A stretch of 7,919 nucleotides of DNA from Bacteroidales bacterium. Lineage in GTDB: Bacteria; Bacteroidota; Bacteroidia; Bacteroidales; P3. Shown here piece by piece: positions 1 through 6,609 of the stretch. Where the stretch lies: contig JAFZEK010000102.1 in NCBI GenBank assembly GCA_017560705.1, forward strand, positions 1 through 7,919. Reading direction: 5' to 3'. The first letter of the stretch is position 1, and every line of letters begins with the position of its first letter. A program made the translations under genes and the position numbers. The notes under the pieces were generated by a model. That model saw nothing but the letters and a program-made list of their open reading frames with translations, was not told the origin of the DNA and searched no databases.

Positions 1-17
1 CTTTTGAATAAATAGTG

Positions 18-25
18 TACTTTTG
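18..25 (+). promoter_or_regulatory. Candidate Bacteroidota -7 promoter box for the CPBP protease gene
   Basis: TACTTTTG followed by C fits the Bacteroidota primary-sigma -7 consensus TAnnTTTG. The partner -33 element (TTTG) would fall at or just before the left edge. The TTTG at 3-6 is only 11 nt away, which is too close. If the box is used, transcription would begin near position 32 and give a leader of about 90 nt that includes the inverted repeat at 55-99. This is a motif match only. Confidence 0.35.
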
Positions 26-54
26 CAGATTGAAAATTCTAGCAAAATAGTAAA

Positions 55-99
55 GGTAGGTTCTCTATTTTGTTAGAAAATGAATTTTTAGAACCTACC
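55..99. repeat. 10-bp perfect inverted repeat in the leader of the CPBP gene
   Basis: GGTAGGTTCT (55-64) is repeated as its exact reverse complement AGAACCTACC (90-99), separated by 25 nt. The spacer contains a smaller inverted repeat (ATTTT 67-71, AAAAT 77-81), so RNA could form a stem with a nested hairpin. No U-tract follows on the plus strand, so a plus-strand terminator is unlikely. It ends 23 nt before the start codon and could be a leader RNA structure, an operator, or the remnant of an element end. A second 10-bp palindrome, ATAGATCTAT (109-118), sits between it and the ATG. Confidence 0.6.
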
Positions 100-122
100 A
101 TAATATAAATAGATCTATAAAT

Positions 123-695
123 ATGTGCAAAAAGATACATAATAATATTAATCCATTGCTGTGGGGTGGAATAATATTGTGGGTATTAGCGGTAATATCA
201 GGATGGATATTAGACTGGTTTGGGTATATTAATGAACAAGATGAAGTGCTTAATGTACTTGATTATTTTGTGAAAAAATCTCCTATATTATCATTTGTTA
301 TTGTGTGTATTTTATCTCCAATAATAGAAGAATTTGCTTTTAGATATTGGACGATTGGTAAAATTTCAGCACGCATTATTAGTTTAATACTTTCTTCAAT
401 TTATATTTATGTTGAATTAGGATTTATTATTGCATTTGTATGTGCTATTTTGTTATATGTGCTAATGTTTATTATAAAGAAAAATGATATAGCTTTAATA
501 ATTACCACATCTGTAATGTTCTCATTATTGCATATTAATGGATTTTCATGTGTATCATTTGAAAACATAATATGTCTGATAGATATTTTTTCATTGGCTG
601 TAGTTCAATGTTGCATTGCTCTCAAATATCACTTTGCCATATCTGTGGTTATACATATAGTTAGTAACATGATTGCTTTTGTATGTTATGTCTAA
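123..695 (+). CDS. CPBP-family (CAAX protease / bacteriocin-processing) intramembrane metalloprotease
   Basis: This 190-residue hydrophobic protein carries the three signature motifs of the CPBP (Abi/Rce1-like) intramembrane endopeptidases: EExxxR (Glu69-Glu70, Arg74, in SPIIEEFAFR), FxxxH (Phe133-His137) and HxxxN (His178-Asn182). Hydrophobic segments lie at about 11-30, 52-68, 82-117, 123-137, 150-168 and 171-190, so it should be an integral membrane enzyme with the catalytic residues inside the bilayer. The family cleaves prenylated proteins in eukaryotes. Bacterial members have been linked to bacteriocin immunity and maturation, but the substrate here is unknown. The length is short for the family yet all motifs are present, so it looks functional. 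No clear Shine-Dalgarno precedes the ATG. The gene is far richer in AT (about 22-28 % GC in sampled lines) than the downstream glycogen gene (about 50 % in a sampled line), suggesting lateral acquisition or a different mutational history. Confidence 0.88.
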   Translation: MCKKIHNNINPLLWGGIILWVLAVISGWILDWFGYINEQDEVLNVLDYFVKKSPILSFVIVCILSPIIEEFAFRYWTIGKISARIISLILSSIYIYVELGFIIAFVCAILLYVLMFIIKKNDIALIITTSVMFSLLHINGFSCVSFENIICLIDIFSLAVVQCCIALKYHFAISVVIHIVSNMIAFVCYV

Positions 696-835
696 GATTT
701 TTGTCTATTAGTCCGAGAATAATAATGGAATAGAAATGAGCATACTTCCGAACCGTAAGAAAATGGTTTTAAAGTTTGAAAGGAATGAATAATTTATTCT
801 TTATACTCCTTGTTAAATATGTCAATATGATGCAG

Positions 836-874
836 AAAAACGCTACGACCTTCAATCATAACCACGTCGTAGTG
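836..874 (-). terminator. Possible weak intrinsic terminator (hairpin plus T5) read on the minus strand
   Basis: CTACGAC (843-849) and GTCGTAG (866-872) form a 7-bp stem. A G.U and then a G-C pair extend it to 841-849/866-874, with a 16-nt loop. Read on the minus strand, TTTTT follows the stem (A-run at 836-840). It could stop transcription coming from the right toward the CPBP gene. The large loop and short T-run make this tentative. Confidence 0.3.
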
Positions 875-912
875 CTAGGAAAAAAATCTTTCATAGAGCT
901 AGAAAAGTTTTC

Positions 913-1032
913 TAACCCTAGATGTATTCTATTTTCCAAACTTTGGAATTCATTTTTCAAACCATGGAATTTATTTTCCAAAGTTTGGAAAATAGTTTCC
1001 ATGGTTTGAAAAATAGTTTTCTGGTAGGGGTA
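913..1032. repeat. Array of palindromic units with an exact 21-bp period (four clear, two degenerate)
   Basis: Four 15-bp units are centred at 941, 962, 983 and 1004, exactly 21 bp apart. They are TTCCAAACTTTGGAA (934-948), TTTCAAACCATGGAA (955-969), TTCCAAAGTTTGGAA (976-990) and TTCCATGGTTTGAAA (997-1011). Units 1 and 3 are each 7-1-7 palindromes and exact reverse complements of each other. Units 2 and 4 are also exact reverse complements. Flanking positions centred at 920 and 1025 look like diverged outer units, related to each other as reverse complements at about 9 of 15 positions. The whole 120 bp is then an imperfect inverted repeat about 972/973. It lies between convergent genes. It may be an array of protein-binding sites, a transcript-end structure or a mobile repeat; no known family is recognised. 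Confidence 0.85.
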
Positions 1033-1137
1033 AAATATTTTTCCTGCGGACTTAGACAATTTTTCTTTCCCCGTACAGGCATTTTTACGAGCTTTGTTCC
1101 TAGTTAACCTTGCCGTGGATAGGCAGTGCTTGCACAC

Positions 1138-1183
1138 AAAAAAAATATATCCGGCAAAGGAGATGTCCTCTGCCGGATATATT
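1138..1183 (-). terminator. Strong rho-independent terminator of the zinc metallopeptidase gene
   Basis: A 13-bp perfect stem (1144-1156 with 1171-1183, core CCGGCA/TGCCGG) encloses a further 4-bp inner stem AGGA/TCCT closed by a GATG loop. Read on the minus strand it runs into eight T residues (A-run 1138-1145, the last two of which pair in the stem base). It begins about 80 nt after the stop codon of the minus-strand gene at 1265. The plus strand has no comparable T-run after the stem, so it is directional. Confidence 0.92.
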
Positions 1184-1264
1184 GCCTTTATCTATTCGTA
1201 ATTCACTATCAGTTTTTCAGTTTTCCACCTAAGCATTCTGCCAGGTATATTCTCGGGCTGAAGT

Positions 1265-1951
1265 CTAGTCGTCGTTTCCGCTATGTGAAAGGTACACCAG
1301 GATGTAATAAACCAATGTGGCTAGCGATGTAAGAGCGGAGATGAAGTAGGTATAAGCAGCCCATCTTAAAGCATCTTCAGCATATCCATGTGTGTTTGGC
1401 GATGTAATGTTGTGAGTGTTCAGCCACACCAAAGCCCTACGCGAAGCATTGACTTCCACTGGCAGAGTAATGATGCTGAACAAAGTGGTGATAGCAAATA
1501 AAAAGATGCCTAAAAGCAAAAGTCCTGGAAAAACATTTACAAGCAGAACGCCTGCAAGCAACACCCACTGCACCCAACGTGAAGCGAAACTTACGATAGG
1601 CACTAAGGATGAACGCATTTGCAACCACGAATAGGCAGTAGCATGTTGCACGGCATGGCCCGTCTCGTGGGCAGCTACAGCAGCAGCAGCCACACTATTG
1701 CCATAGTAAACATCATGACTAAGATTTATAGTCTTATTGGCAGGGTTGTAGTGATCCGAAAGAGTACCCGAAGTAGACACCACTTGAACATCATAAATAT
1801 CATTGTCTTTCAACATCTTTTCAGCCACATCCTTACCCGTCATTCCATAATTCATCGGAATTTTGGAATACTTCTTAAACTTTGATTCTAACCGTTGGCT
1901 TATGATGTAACTAAGCACCATAAAGAAGCCAAATATAATCCAAATACTCAT
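1265..1951 (-). CDS. YugP-like membrane-anchored zinc metallopeptidase (Zn_peptidase_2 family)
   Basis: This 228-residue protein has the layout of the YugP / Zn_peptidase_2 (COG2738-type) family. An N-terminal membrane segment (about 2-18) is followed by a soluble part with the conserved SDHYNP block (66-70 region), then the HExxH zinc motif HETGH (His95, Glu96, His99). Two long hydrophobic stretches follow (about 128-165) and a last one at about 200-221. Glu166 in LPVEVNASRRA is the likely third zinc ligand by family analogy. The length matches the usual 220-235 residues, so the gene looks complete. The cellular substrate is not established for the family. The start codon lies just upstream of the membrane segment. 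The gene is transcribed away from the glycogen enzyme gene, ends in its own strong terminator at 1138-1183, and has a candidate promoter at 1977-2008. Confidence 0.9.
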   Translation of the reverse strand: MSIWIIFGFFMVLSYIISQRLESKFKKYSKIPMNYGMTGKDVAEKMLKDNDIYDVQVVSTSGTLSDHYNPANKTINLSHDVYYGNSVAAAAVAAHETGHAVQHATAYSWLQMRSSLVPIVSFASRWVQWVLLAGVLLVNVFPGLLLLGIFLFAITTLFSIITLPVEVNASRRALVWLNTHNITSPNTHGYAEDALRWAAYTYFISALTSLATLVYYILVYLSHSGNDD

Positions 1952-1976
1952 TTATTGTTTCTATTTTTCTTTATAT

Positions 1977-2008
1977 CAAACTAATTACGCCGTAATAACG
2001 ACGACAAA
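1977..2008 (-). promoter_or_regulatory. Candidate promoter of the zinc metallopeptidase gene
   Basis: Read on the minus strand, TTTG (2005-2008) is followed after 20 nt by TTAGTTTG (1977-1984), one mismatch from the Bacteroidota -7 box TAnnTTTG. The spacing suits a -33/-7 pair. Transcription would start around 1970, about 20 nt before the ATG. This is a motif match only. Confidence 0.35.
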
Positions 2009-2033
2009 AAAGAAAAATTGTTTGGTAGCAGAA

Positions 2034-2041
2034 TATATTTG
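2034..2041 (+). promoter_or_regulatory. Exact TAnnTTTG -7 box, possible distal promoter of the glycogen fusion gene
   Basis: TATATTTG followed by C is an exact match to the -7 consensus. The nearest upstream TTTG (2021-2024) is only 9 nt away, so no well-spaced -33 element is visible. If used, it would give a leader of about 160 nt. Confidence 0.25.
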
Positions 2042-2151
2042 CAAGAGCCAGCATCGTCTGTCGCAAAACACCTACACTAAGACTTTCTACTACCCAATGC
2101 TTTAGTACTGTACGGCACCAAAGGCCATTGCTACTACCAATTTCTCTGACA

Positions 2152-2181
2152 TTGTAAACCAAAATAAGGGCCGTATGTTTC
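2152..2181 (+). promoter_or_regulatory. Candidate proximal promoter of the glycogen fusion gene
   Basis: TTG (2152-2154) is followed after 19 nt by TATGTTTC (2174-2181), one mismatch from TAnnTTTG. This matches Bacteroidota -33/-7 spacing. A start near 2188 would leave a leader of under 20 nt before the ATG at 2206. This is a motif match only. Confidence 0.4.
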
Positions 2182-2205
2182 TTCTAACAAAAAAGATATT
2201 TCATT

Positions 2206-5200
2206 ATGTATACAGATTTTTTGTTTGAAACAAGTTGGGAAGTATGCAATAAAGTTGGAGGAATCCACACTGTATTATCCACCAAAGCCAACACCCTTAT
2301 CAAGGATTTGGACGACAACTACATATTAATAGGCCCCGATATATGCCGAAGCGTAGAGGGCAATGCAGAATTTATGGAAGACAACTCACTCTACAAAGGC
2401 TTTAAAACCTACGTTCAGAAGAAGGGTCTGCACATAAAGATAGGTCGCTGGAAAATAATAGGGAAGCCCGTGGTTTTTCTGGTGGATTTTTCTCAACTCT
2501 TTCAGCAAAAAGACGATATTTTCTCCCAATACTGGGAACGTTATAAGCTGGATAGCCTCAGCGGCCAATGGGACTACATAGAGCCTATGCTTTTCGGCTA
2601 CGCCGCCGGCAAGGTCATTGAATGCTACTACGAGTACTACATAGCCTCCAAGCACAAAGTTGTGGCCCACTTCCACGAATGGATGACGGGCAGCGGCATA
2701 CTGTACTTGAAGGAGCATTGCCCACAAATAGCCACAGCTTTTACCACACATGCCACAGTGCTAGGACGCTGCATAGCAGGCAACGAACTGCCACTATACG
2801 GCAACACCGTACACTACGAACCGTCCATAGTGGCTGCCAACTTTGGGGTAGTGGCCAAGCAGTCGCTAGAGCAGATAGCAGCACAGCAGTGCGATGCCTT
2901 TTCCACCGTAAGCCAAATAACAAACAAAGAATGTGAACAATTCCTGGGCAGGACGGCAGACCGCATTACACCCAACGGCTTCGAAGAGAAGCTAATATAC
3001 AACACCGAGACCTACCGAACGCTGAAAGCCGAAGTGAGAGCTAAGATTATAAAAGTGCTCGAAACACTGCTGAACCAACGAATAGCCGAAAATGCAATGC
3101 TAGTGCTAAACAGTGGACGATACGAGTTTCACAACAAAGGCATCGACGTATTTATCGACGCACTGGGAGTATTGAACAACAATCCCGACCTGGAACGCGA
3201 GATAGTGGCAGTAATAGCCGTTCCGGCTCACCACACCGAACCCGACAGCAGCCTGAGCCCACTACCTATGCAAGCTGACTACGACAATCCTACCGACCAA
3301 CGATACACCACTCATAACCTCTACGACTACAACCACGACCCAATAATAAACCACATAAAAAAGAACAACCTCCTAAACTCTACCACCGACAAGGTGAAAG
3401 TGCTATACATCCCCTCGTACCTCAACGGCGACGACGGAGTGATAAACTACCCCTACTTTGACTTTCTTACCGCCTTCGACGCCAGCGTTTTTCCATCCTA
3501 CTACGAGCCGTGGGGATACACGCCTATGGAAAGCATAGCCTTCGGCATTCCCACACTCACCACATCGCTAGCCGGATTTGGCGTATGGCTTGCCAACAAA
3601 GTGCAAGACTACAAAGGCCCTTTGGCTACCATAGTACGCACGGATAGCAACTACAGCAGCGTGGTGAAAGAGATAGCCAACAGGCTACTATATGGCAGCA
3701 AGATGGAAAAGAACATTTACAACAACCTGCGAAAAGCAGCCTACAACATCTCTCGCGAAACGATGTGGAACAAGTTCATAACACACTACCACAACCTCTA
3801 CTCCGACGCTCTTACGAAATCCAAAGAACGCATAAACCTCTACAACGACAAAATACCCTACATAGAAAAGAACCCTATAAGCCTGAGCCAAGGAGAGAAA
3901 AGCAAATGGCGTAAGATGTTTATCCGCCCCATTTTGCCCAAGAACTTGGAAGGGCTACAACGCCTTGCCACCAATTTTTGGTGGTCGTGGAACGGATGTG
4001 CCATTGCACTTTTTGAATCCATAGACCCCCTACTATTCGAAAACTGCCAACGCGACCCCAATAAAATGCTTGCCATGCTGTCGGCTCAAAAGATTGACAA
4101 ACTAGCGACAAACGGAAAGTTCTTGGAATCGCTAAACTGCGTAGTCCGAAAATTCGACGCATACATGAAGGAAGAAAAAGACCCTCACTCCTATTGCGTA
4201 GCATATTTCAGCATGGAATTTGGCATCCACGACTCGCTGAAAATATACTCCGGCGGACTAGGAATGCTAGCTGGCGACTACCTGAAACAAGCTGGCGACT
4301 CCAATAAAAACATGGTAGGTGTAGGCCTTCTATATCGCAACGGCTACTTCCTTCAACACATCACAAAAGAGGGAGAACAAATATCGCAATACGTGTCACA
4401 AAAGTTTTCACAGCTGCCGCTGAAGATGATTCGCAACGCCCAAGGGCAGTGGCTAAAAGTGTCCGTAGCCTTCCCCGGCCGAGTGGTATATGCCAAAGTG
4501 TGGCTATGCGAGGTGGGCCGAATACCACTATACTTGCTCGACACCGACATTGAAGACAACAACGAACAAGACCGCAAAATAACCGGCGAACTATACGGCG
4601 GCAACTCCGAAACAAGACTACAACAGGAAATACTGCTAGGCATAGGCGGAGTGAGAGCCTTGGAAGCTCTTGGCATAAAACCCAACATCTACCACAGCAA
4701 CGAGGGACACTCGGCATTCTTGGCACTTGAACGCTTGAAAATACTCGTCACCGAACACAAGATGGCGACCGACGAAGCCACCGAGATCATACGTTCGTCT
4801 ACCCTATACACTACCCACACCGCAGTGCCAGCAGGTCACGACTCCTTCGACGAAGACCTTATGCGCGTATACTTCTACCATTTCTGCGACATCATCAAAA
4901 TCTCGTGGGACGAGTTCATGGCCTTCGGACGTTTCAACCCCAAAAACAAAAATGATAAATTCTCGATGAGCGTACTAGCCACCACCTTCTCGCAAGAAGT
5001 GAACGGTGTGAGCAAGATACACGAAACAGTGAGCCGAAAAATGTTCTCACCCCTATTCCCAGGCTACTTCCCCGAAGAGCTATTTATAAAACACGTCACC
5101 AACGGCGTACACCTACCATCGTGGATTGCCAACTCGTGGATGAAACTGTATACCGAAACCTTTGGCGACGACTTCCTAAGCAACCAATCCAACGAAAAGA

Positions 5201-6432
5201 ATTGGTTTAAAATACACCACATATCCGACGAAAAGATATGGGAAACACATCTACACCAAAAGAAACAATTGATAAAATACATAGAGCAACGACTGAAAAA
5301 AGAATTTCTAGCCCGAGCCGAAGACCCCAAAGTATGGATAGAGACCACCGAAAACATCAACCCGAACGCCTTAACCATAGGCTTTGCCCGACGCTTTGCC
5401 ACCTACAAACGTGCCAACCTATTATTTACAAACCCCGACCGACTAAGCCGAATAGTAAACAACCCAAAGAAACCAGTGCAGTTCATCTTTGCCGGGAAGG
5501 CACACCCCAACGACCAAGCAGGCAAAGACTTGATAAAAGAAATAATAAAAATATCCAAGCAGCCCGAGTTTATAGGCAAAATAATATTCTTGGAAAACTA
5601 CGACATAAACCTAGCCAAGTACCTAGTCCACGGCGTGGACCTATGGCTCAACACACCCAAGCGACCCCTCGAAGCCTCTGGCACTAGCGGACAAAAAGCC
5701 ACCATGAACGGAGTGCTAAACTTCAGCATCCTCGACGGATGGTGGGCTGAAGGCTATCGCAAAGGCGCCGGATGGGCATTGCCCGAAGAATACACCTACG
5801 AAAATCAAGACTTCCAAAACGCTCTAGATGCCGAAACAATATATGCCTTCCTCGAAGATGAAATAATTCCGGCATTCTACGACTACAACGTGGGCAAGAT
5901 TCCACAGAAATGGACAGCCTACATCAAAAACGCCATTTCGGGCATTGCTCCGCACTACACCATGGAACGACAACTGAATGACTACTACTCCCTTTTCTAC
6001 AACAAAATGAACGCTCGACACCAAATGCTACTAGCCAACAATAGTCAAATACTAAAAGACATAGTGGCATGGAAAAGAAAAATAAAACGAGCATGGGACA
6101 CCATAGAACTGATAGACATCCAATATCCCGACACCGAAGTAGACACCATAAACCTCGGCGAAGAGTTCTCATTTAAGGTGGTGCTTCAGCTTAGCGGTAT
6201 CAATGCATCCGACATCGGAGTGGAAGCACTATTCTCCAAAACCATAAACGGAAAAGCCAAACTACTGAAAACAATTCAGCTAGACATTGCCGAAGAAAAC
6301 GAGGGAAGAGTGACCTACTCCAAAACATCGAGAGCAATAATGTCGGGAGTATACGACTTTGCATTCCGCATATACCCCAAACACGACCACTTGCCTCACC
6401 GCCAAGATTTCCCTCTATTGAAATGGGTGTAA
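2206..6432 (+). CDS. Bifunctional GT3 glycogen synthase - GT35 alpha-glucan phosphorylase fusion
   Basis: This 1408-residue cytoplasmic protein has two glycogen enzymes in line. Residues 1 to about 545 match the eukaryote-type glycogen synthase (GT3) family: NKVGGI (15-20), HFHEW (155-159), FTTHATVLGR (179-188), ITPNG (254-258), RYEFHNKG (305-312) and YYEPWGYTPMES with the retaining E-x7-E pair Glu434/Glu442. This half would elongate alpha-1,4-glucan from a nucleotide-glucose. The arginine cluster that senses glucose-6-phosphate in eukaryotic synthases is not evident. After a short linker, residues about 577-660 resemble the DUF3417 N-terminal domain of the distant glycogen phosphorylases (LPKNLEGLQRLATNFWWSWN). 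The GT35 body follows with SGGLGMLAGDYLK (682-694), RFATYKR (Arg1063 and Lys1068, likely phosphate contacts) and EASGTSGQK with Lys1164 as the PLP-binding lysine. A C-terminal beta-rich domain covers about 1300-1408. There is no frameshift and both active sites look intact. Similar fusions are known in Bacteroidota. Confidence 0.93.
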   Translation: MYTDFLFETSWEVCNKVGGIHTVLSTKANTLIKDLDDNYILIGPDICRSVEGNAEFMEDNSLYKGFKTYVQKKGLHIKIGRWKIIGKPVVFLVDFSQLFQQKDDIFSQYWERYKLDSLSGQWDYIEPMLFGYAAGKVIECYYEYYIASKHKVVAHFHEWMTGSGILYLKEHCPQIATAFTTHATVLGRCIAGNELPLYGNTVHYEPSIVAANFGVVAKQSLEQIAAQQCDAFSTVSQITNKECEQFLGRTADRITPNGFEEKLIYNTETYRTLKAEVRAKIIKVLETLLNQRIAENAMLVLNSGRYEFHNKGIDVFIDALGVLNNNPDLEREIVAVIAVPAHHTEPDSSLSPLPMQADYDNPTDQRYTTHNLYDYNHDPIINHIKKNNLLNSTTDKVKVLYIPSYLNGDDGVINYPYFDFLTAFDASVFPSYYEPWGYTPMESIAFGIPTLTTSLAGFGVWLANKVQDYKGPLATIVRTDSNYSSVVKEIANRLLYGSKMEKNIYNNLRKAAYNISRETMWNKFITHYHNLYSDALTKSKERINLYNDKIPYIEKNPISLSQGEKSKWRKMFIRPILPKNLEGLQRLATNFWWSWNGCAIALFESIDPLLFENCQRDPNKMLAMLSAQKIDKLATNGKFLESLNCVVRKFDAYMKEEKDPHSYCVAYFSMEFGIHDSLKIYSGGLGMLAGDYLKQAGDSNKNMVGVGLLYRNGYFLQHITKEGEQISQYVSQKFSQLPLKMIRNAQGQWLKVSVAFPGRVVYAKVWLCEVGRIPLYLLDTDIEDNNEQDRKITGELYGGNSETRLQQEILLGIGGVRALEALGIKPNIYHSNEGHSAFLALERLKILVTEHKMATDEATEIIRSSTLYTTHTAVPAGHDSFDEDLMRVYFYHFCDIIKISWDEFMAFGRFNPKNKNDKFSMSVLATTFSQEVNGVSKIHETVSRKMFSPLFPGYFPEELFIKHVTNGVHLPSWIANSWMKLYTETFGDDFLSNQSNEKNWFKIHHISDEKIWETHLHQKKQLIKYIEQRLKKEFLARAEDPKVWIETTENINPNALTIGFARRFATYKRANLLFTNPDRLSRIVNNPKKPVQFIFAGKAHPNDQAGKDLIKEIIKISKQPEFIGKIIFLENYDINLAKYLVHGVDLWLNTPKRPLEASGTSGQKATMNGVLNFSILDGWWAEGYRKGAGWALPEEYTYENQDFQNALDAETIYAFLEDEIIPAFYDYNVGKIPQKWTAYIKNAISGIAPHYTMERQLNDYYSLFYNKMNARHQMLLANNSQILKDIVAWKRKIKRAWDTIELIDIQYPDTEVDTINLGEEFSFKVVLQLSGINASDIGVEALFSKTINGKAKLLKTIQLDIAEENEGRVTYSKTSRAIMSGVYDFAFRIYPKHDHLPHRQDFPLLKWV

Positions 6433-6480
6433 GAATGTACTTGATTGTGATATAAACAGACCAAATCACACTGCAACCGA

Positions 6481-6520
6481 AAAAAATGAGTTAACTCATT
6501 TACTCTTTTGAGTTAACTCA
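6481..6520 (-). terminator. Possible minus-strand terminator formed by the first two array units
   Basis: Read on the minus strand, unit 2 (6509-6520) and unit 1 (6487-6498) can pair over 12 bp with a 10-nt spacer as loop. Six T residues follow (A-run 6481-6486). It mirrors the plus-strand structure at the other end of the array and could block transcription from the tRNA side reading into the fusion gene. Confidence 0.4.
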
Positions 6521-6609
6521 AAATCGTCTGCGAGTTAACTCAACGTATATGGATGAGTTAACTCAAAACCTTGAATGAGTTAACTCAAAAAAAAGTTTGA
6601 GTTAACTCA
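6487..6609. repeat. Six regularly spaced TGAGTTAACTCA palindromes, 22-bp period
   Basis: Five perfect copies of the 12-bp palindrome TGAGTTAACTCA (6487-6498, 6509-6520, 6554-6565, 6576-6587, 6598-6609) and one copy with the first base changed (CGAGTTAACTCA, 6531-6542) start at intervals of 22, 22, 23, 22 and 22 bp. The 10-11-nt spacers differ from each other. Units 1 and 2 extend to 18-bp perfect palindromes. The outer edges carry A6 on the left and T5 on the right, so both strands read into a T-run on leaving the array. A CRISPR is excluded because repeats and spacers are far too short. The spacing of about two helical turns places every palindrome on the same face of the DNA, as in an array of dimer-binding sites. 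Confidence 0.95.

Larger units (their letters stand above)
696..1137. other. Gene-free region downstream of the CPBP gene
   Basis: No convincing coding sequence is present. Open frames crossing it on both strands owe their length to the 21-bp-period repeat, and none has a recognisable domain or ribosome binding site. The region contains a hairpin at 841-874, the palindromic array at 913-1032, and T-tracts facing outward from the array (plus strand at 1038-1042; minus strand opposite the A-run at 880-886). The stretch 696-840 is AT-rich and shows nothing recognisable. Confidence 0.6.

Noticed and set aside
776..1009. Plus-strand 77-codon open frame
   Set aside because: It has no recognisable domain, runs into the repeat array, and has lysine- and asparagine-rich AT-driven composition.
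856..1137. Minus-strand open frame of 93 codons with a heptad repeat as a real gene
   Set aside because: Its length is a by-product of the 21-bp palindromic repeat. It would start at the edge of the neighbouring terminator, leaving no room for a promoter or ribosome binding site.
1971..2162. Minus-strand 63-codon open frame upstream of the zinc peptidase
   Set aside because: It occupies the divergent promoter region, overlaps the candidate promoter boxes of both genes, and shows no domain or ribosome binding site.
6439..6475. Hairpin directly after the fusion gene as its terminator
   Set aside because: The stem is about 6 bp plus an interrupted extension and is followed by A residues, not a T-run.
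6487..6609. Possible CRISPR array
   Set aside because: The repeats are 12 bp with 10-11-bp spacers, far below CRISPR sizes, and no cas gene is present.
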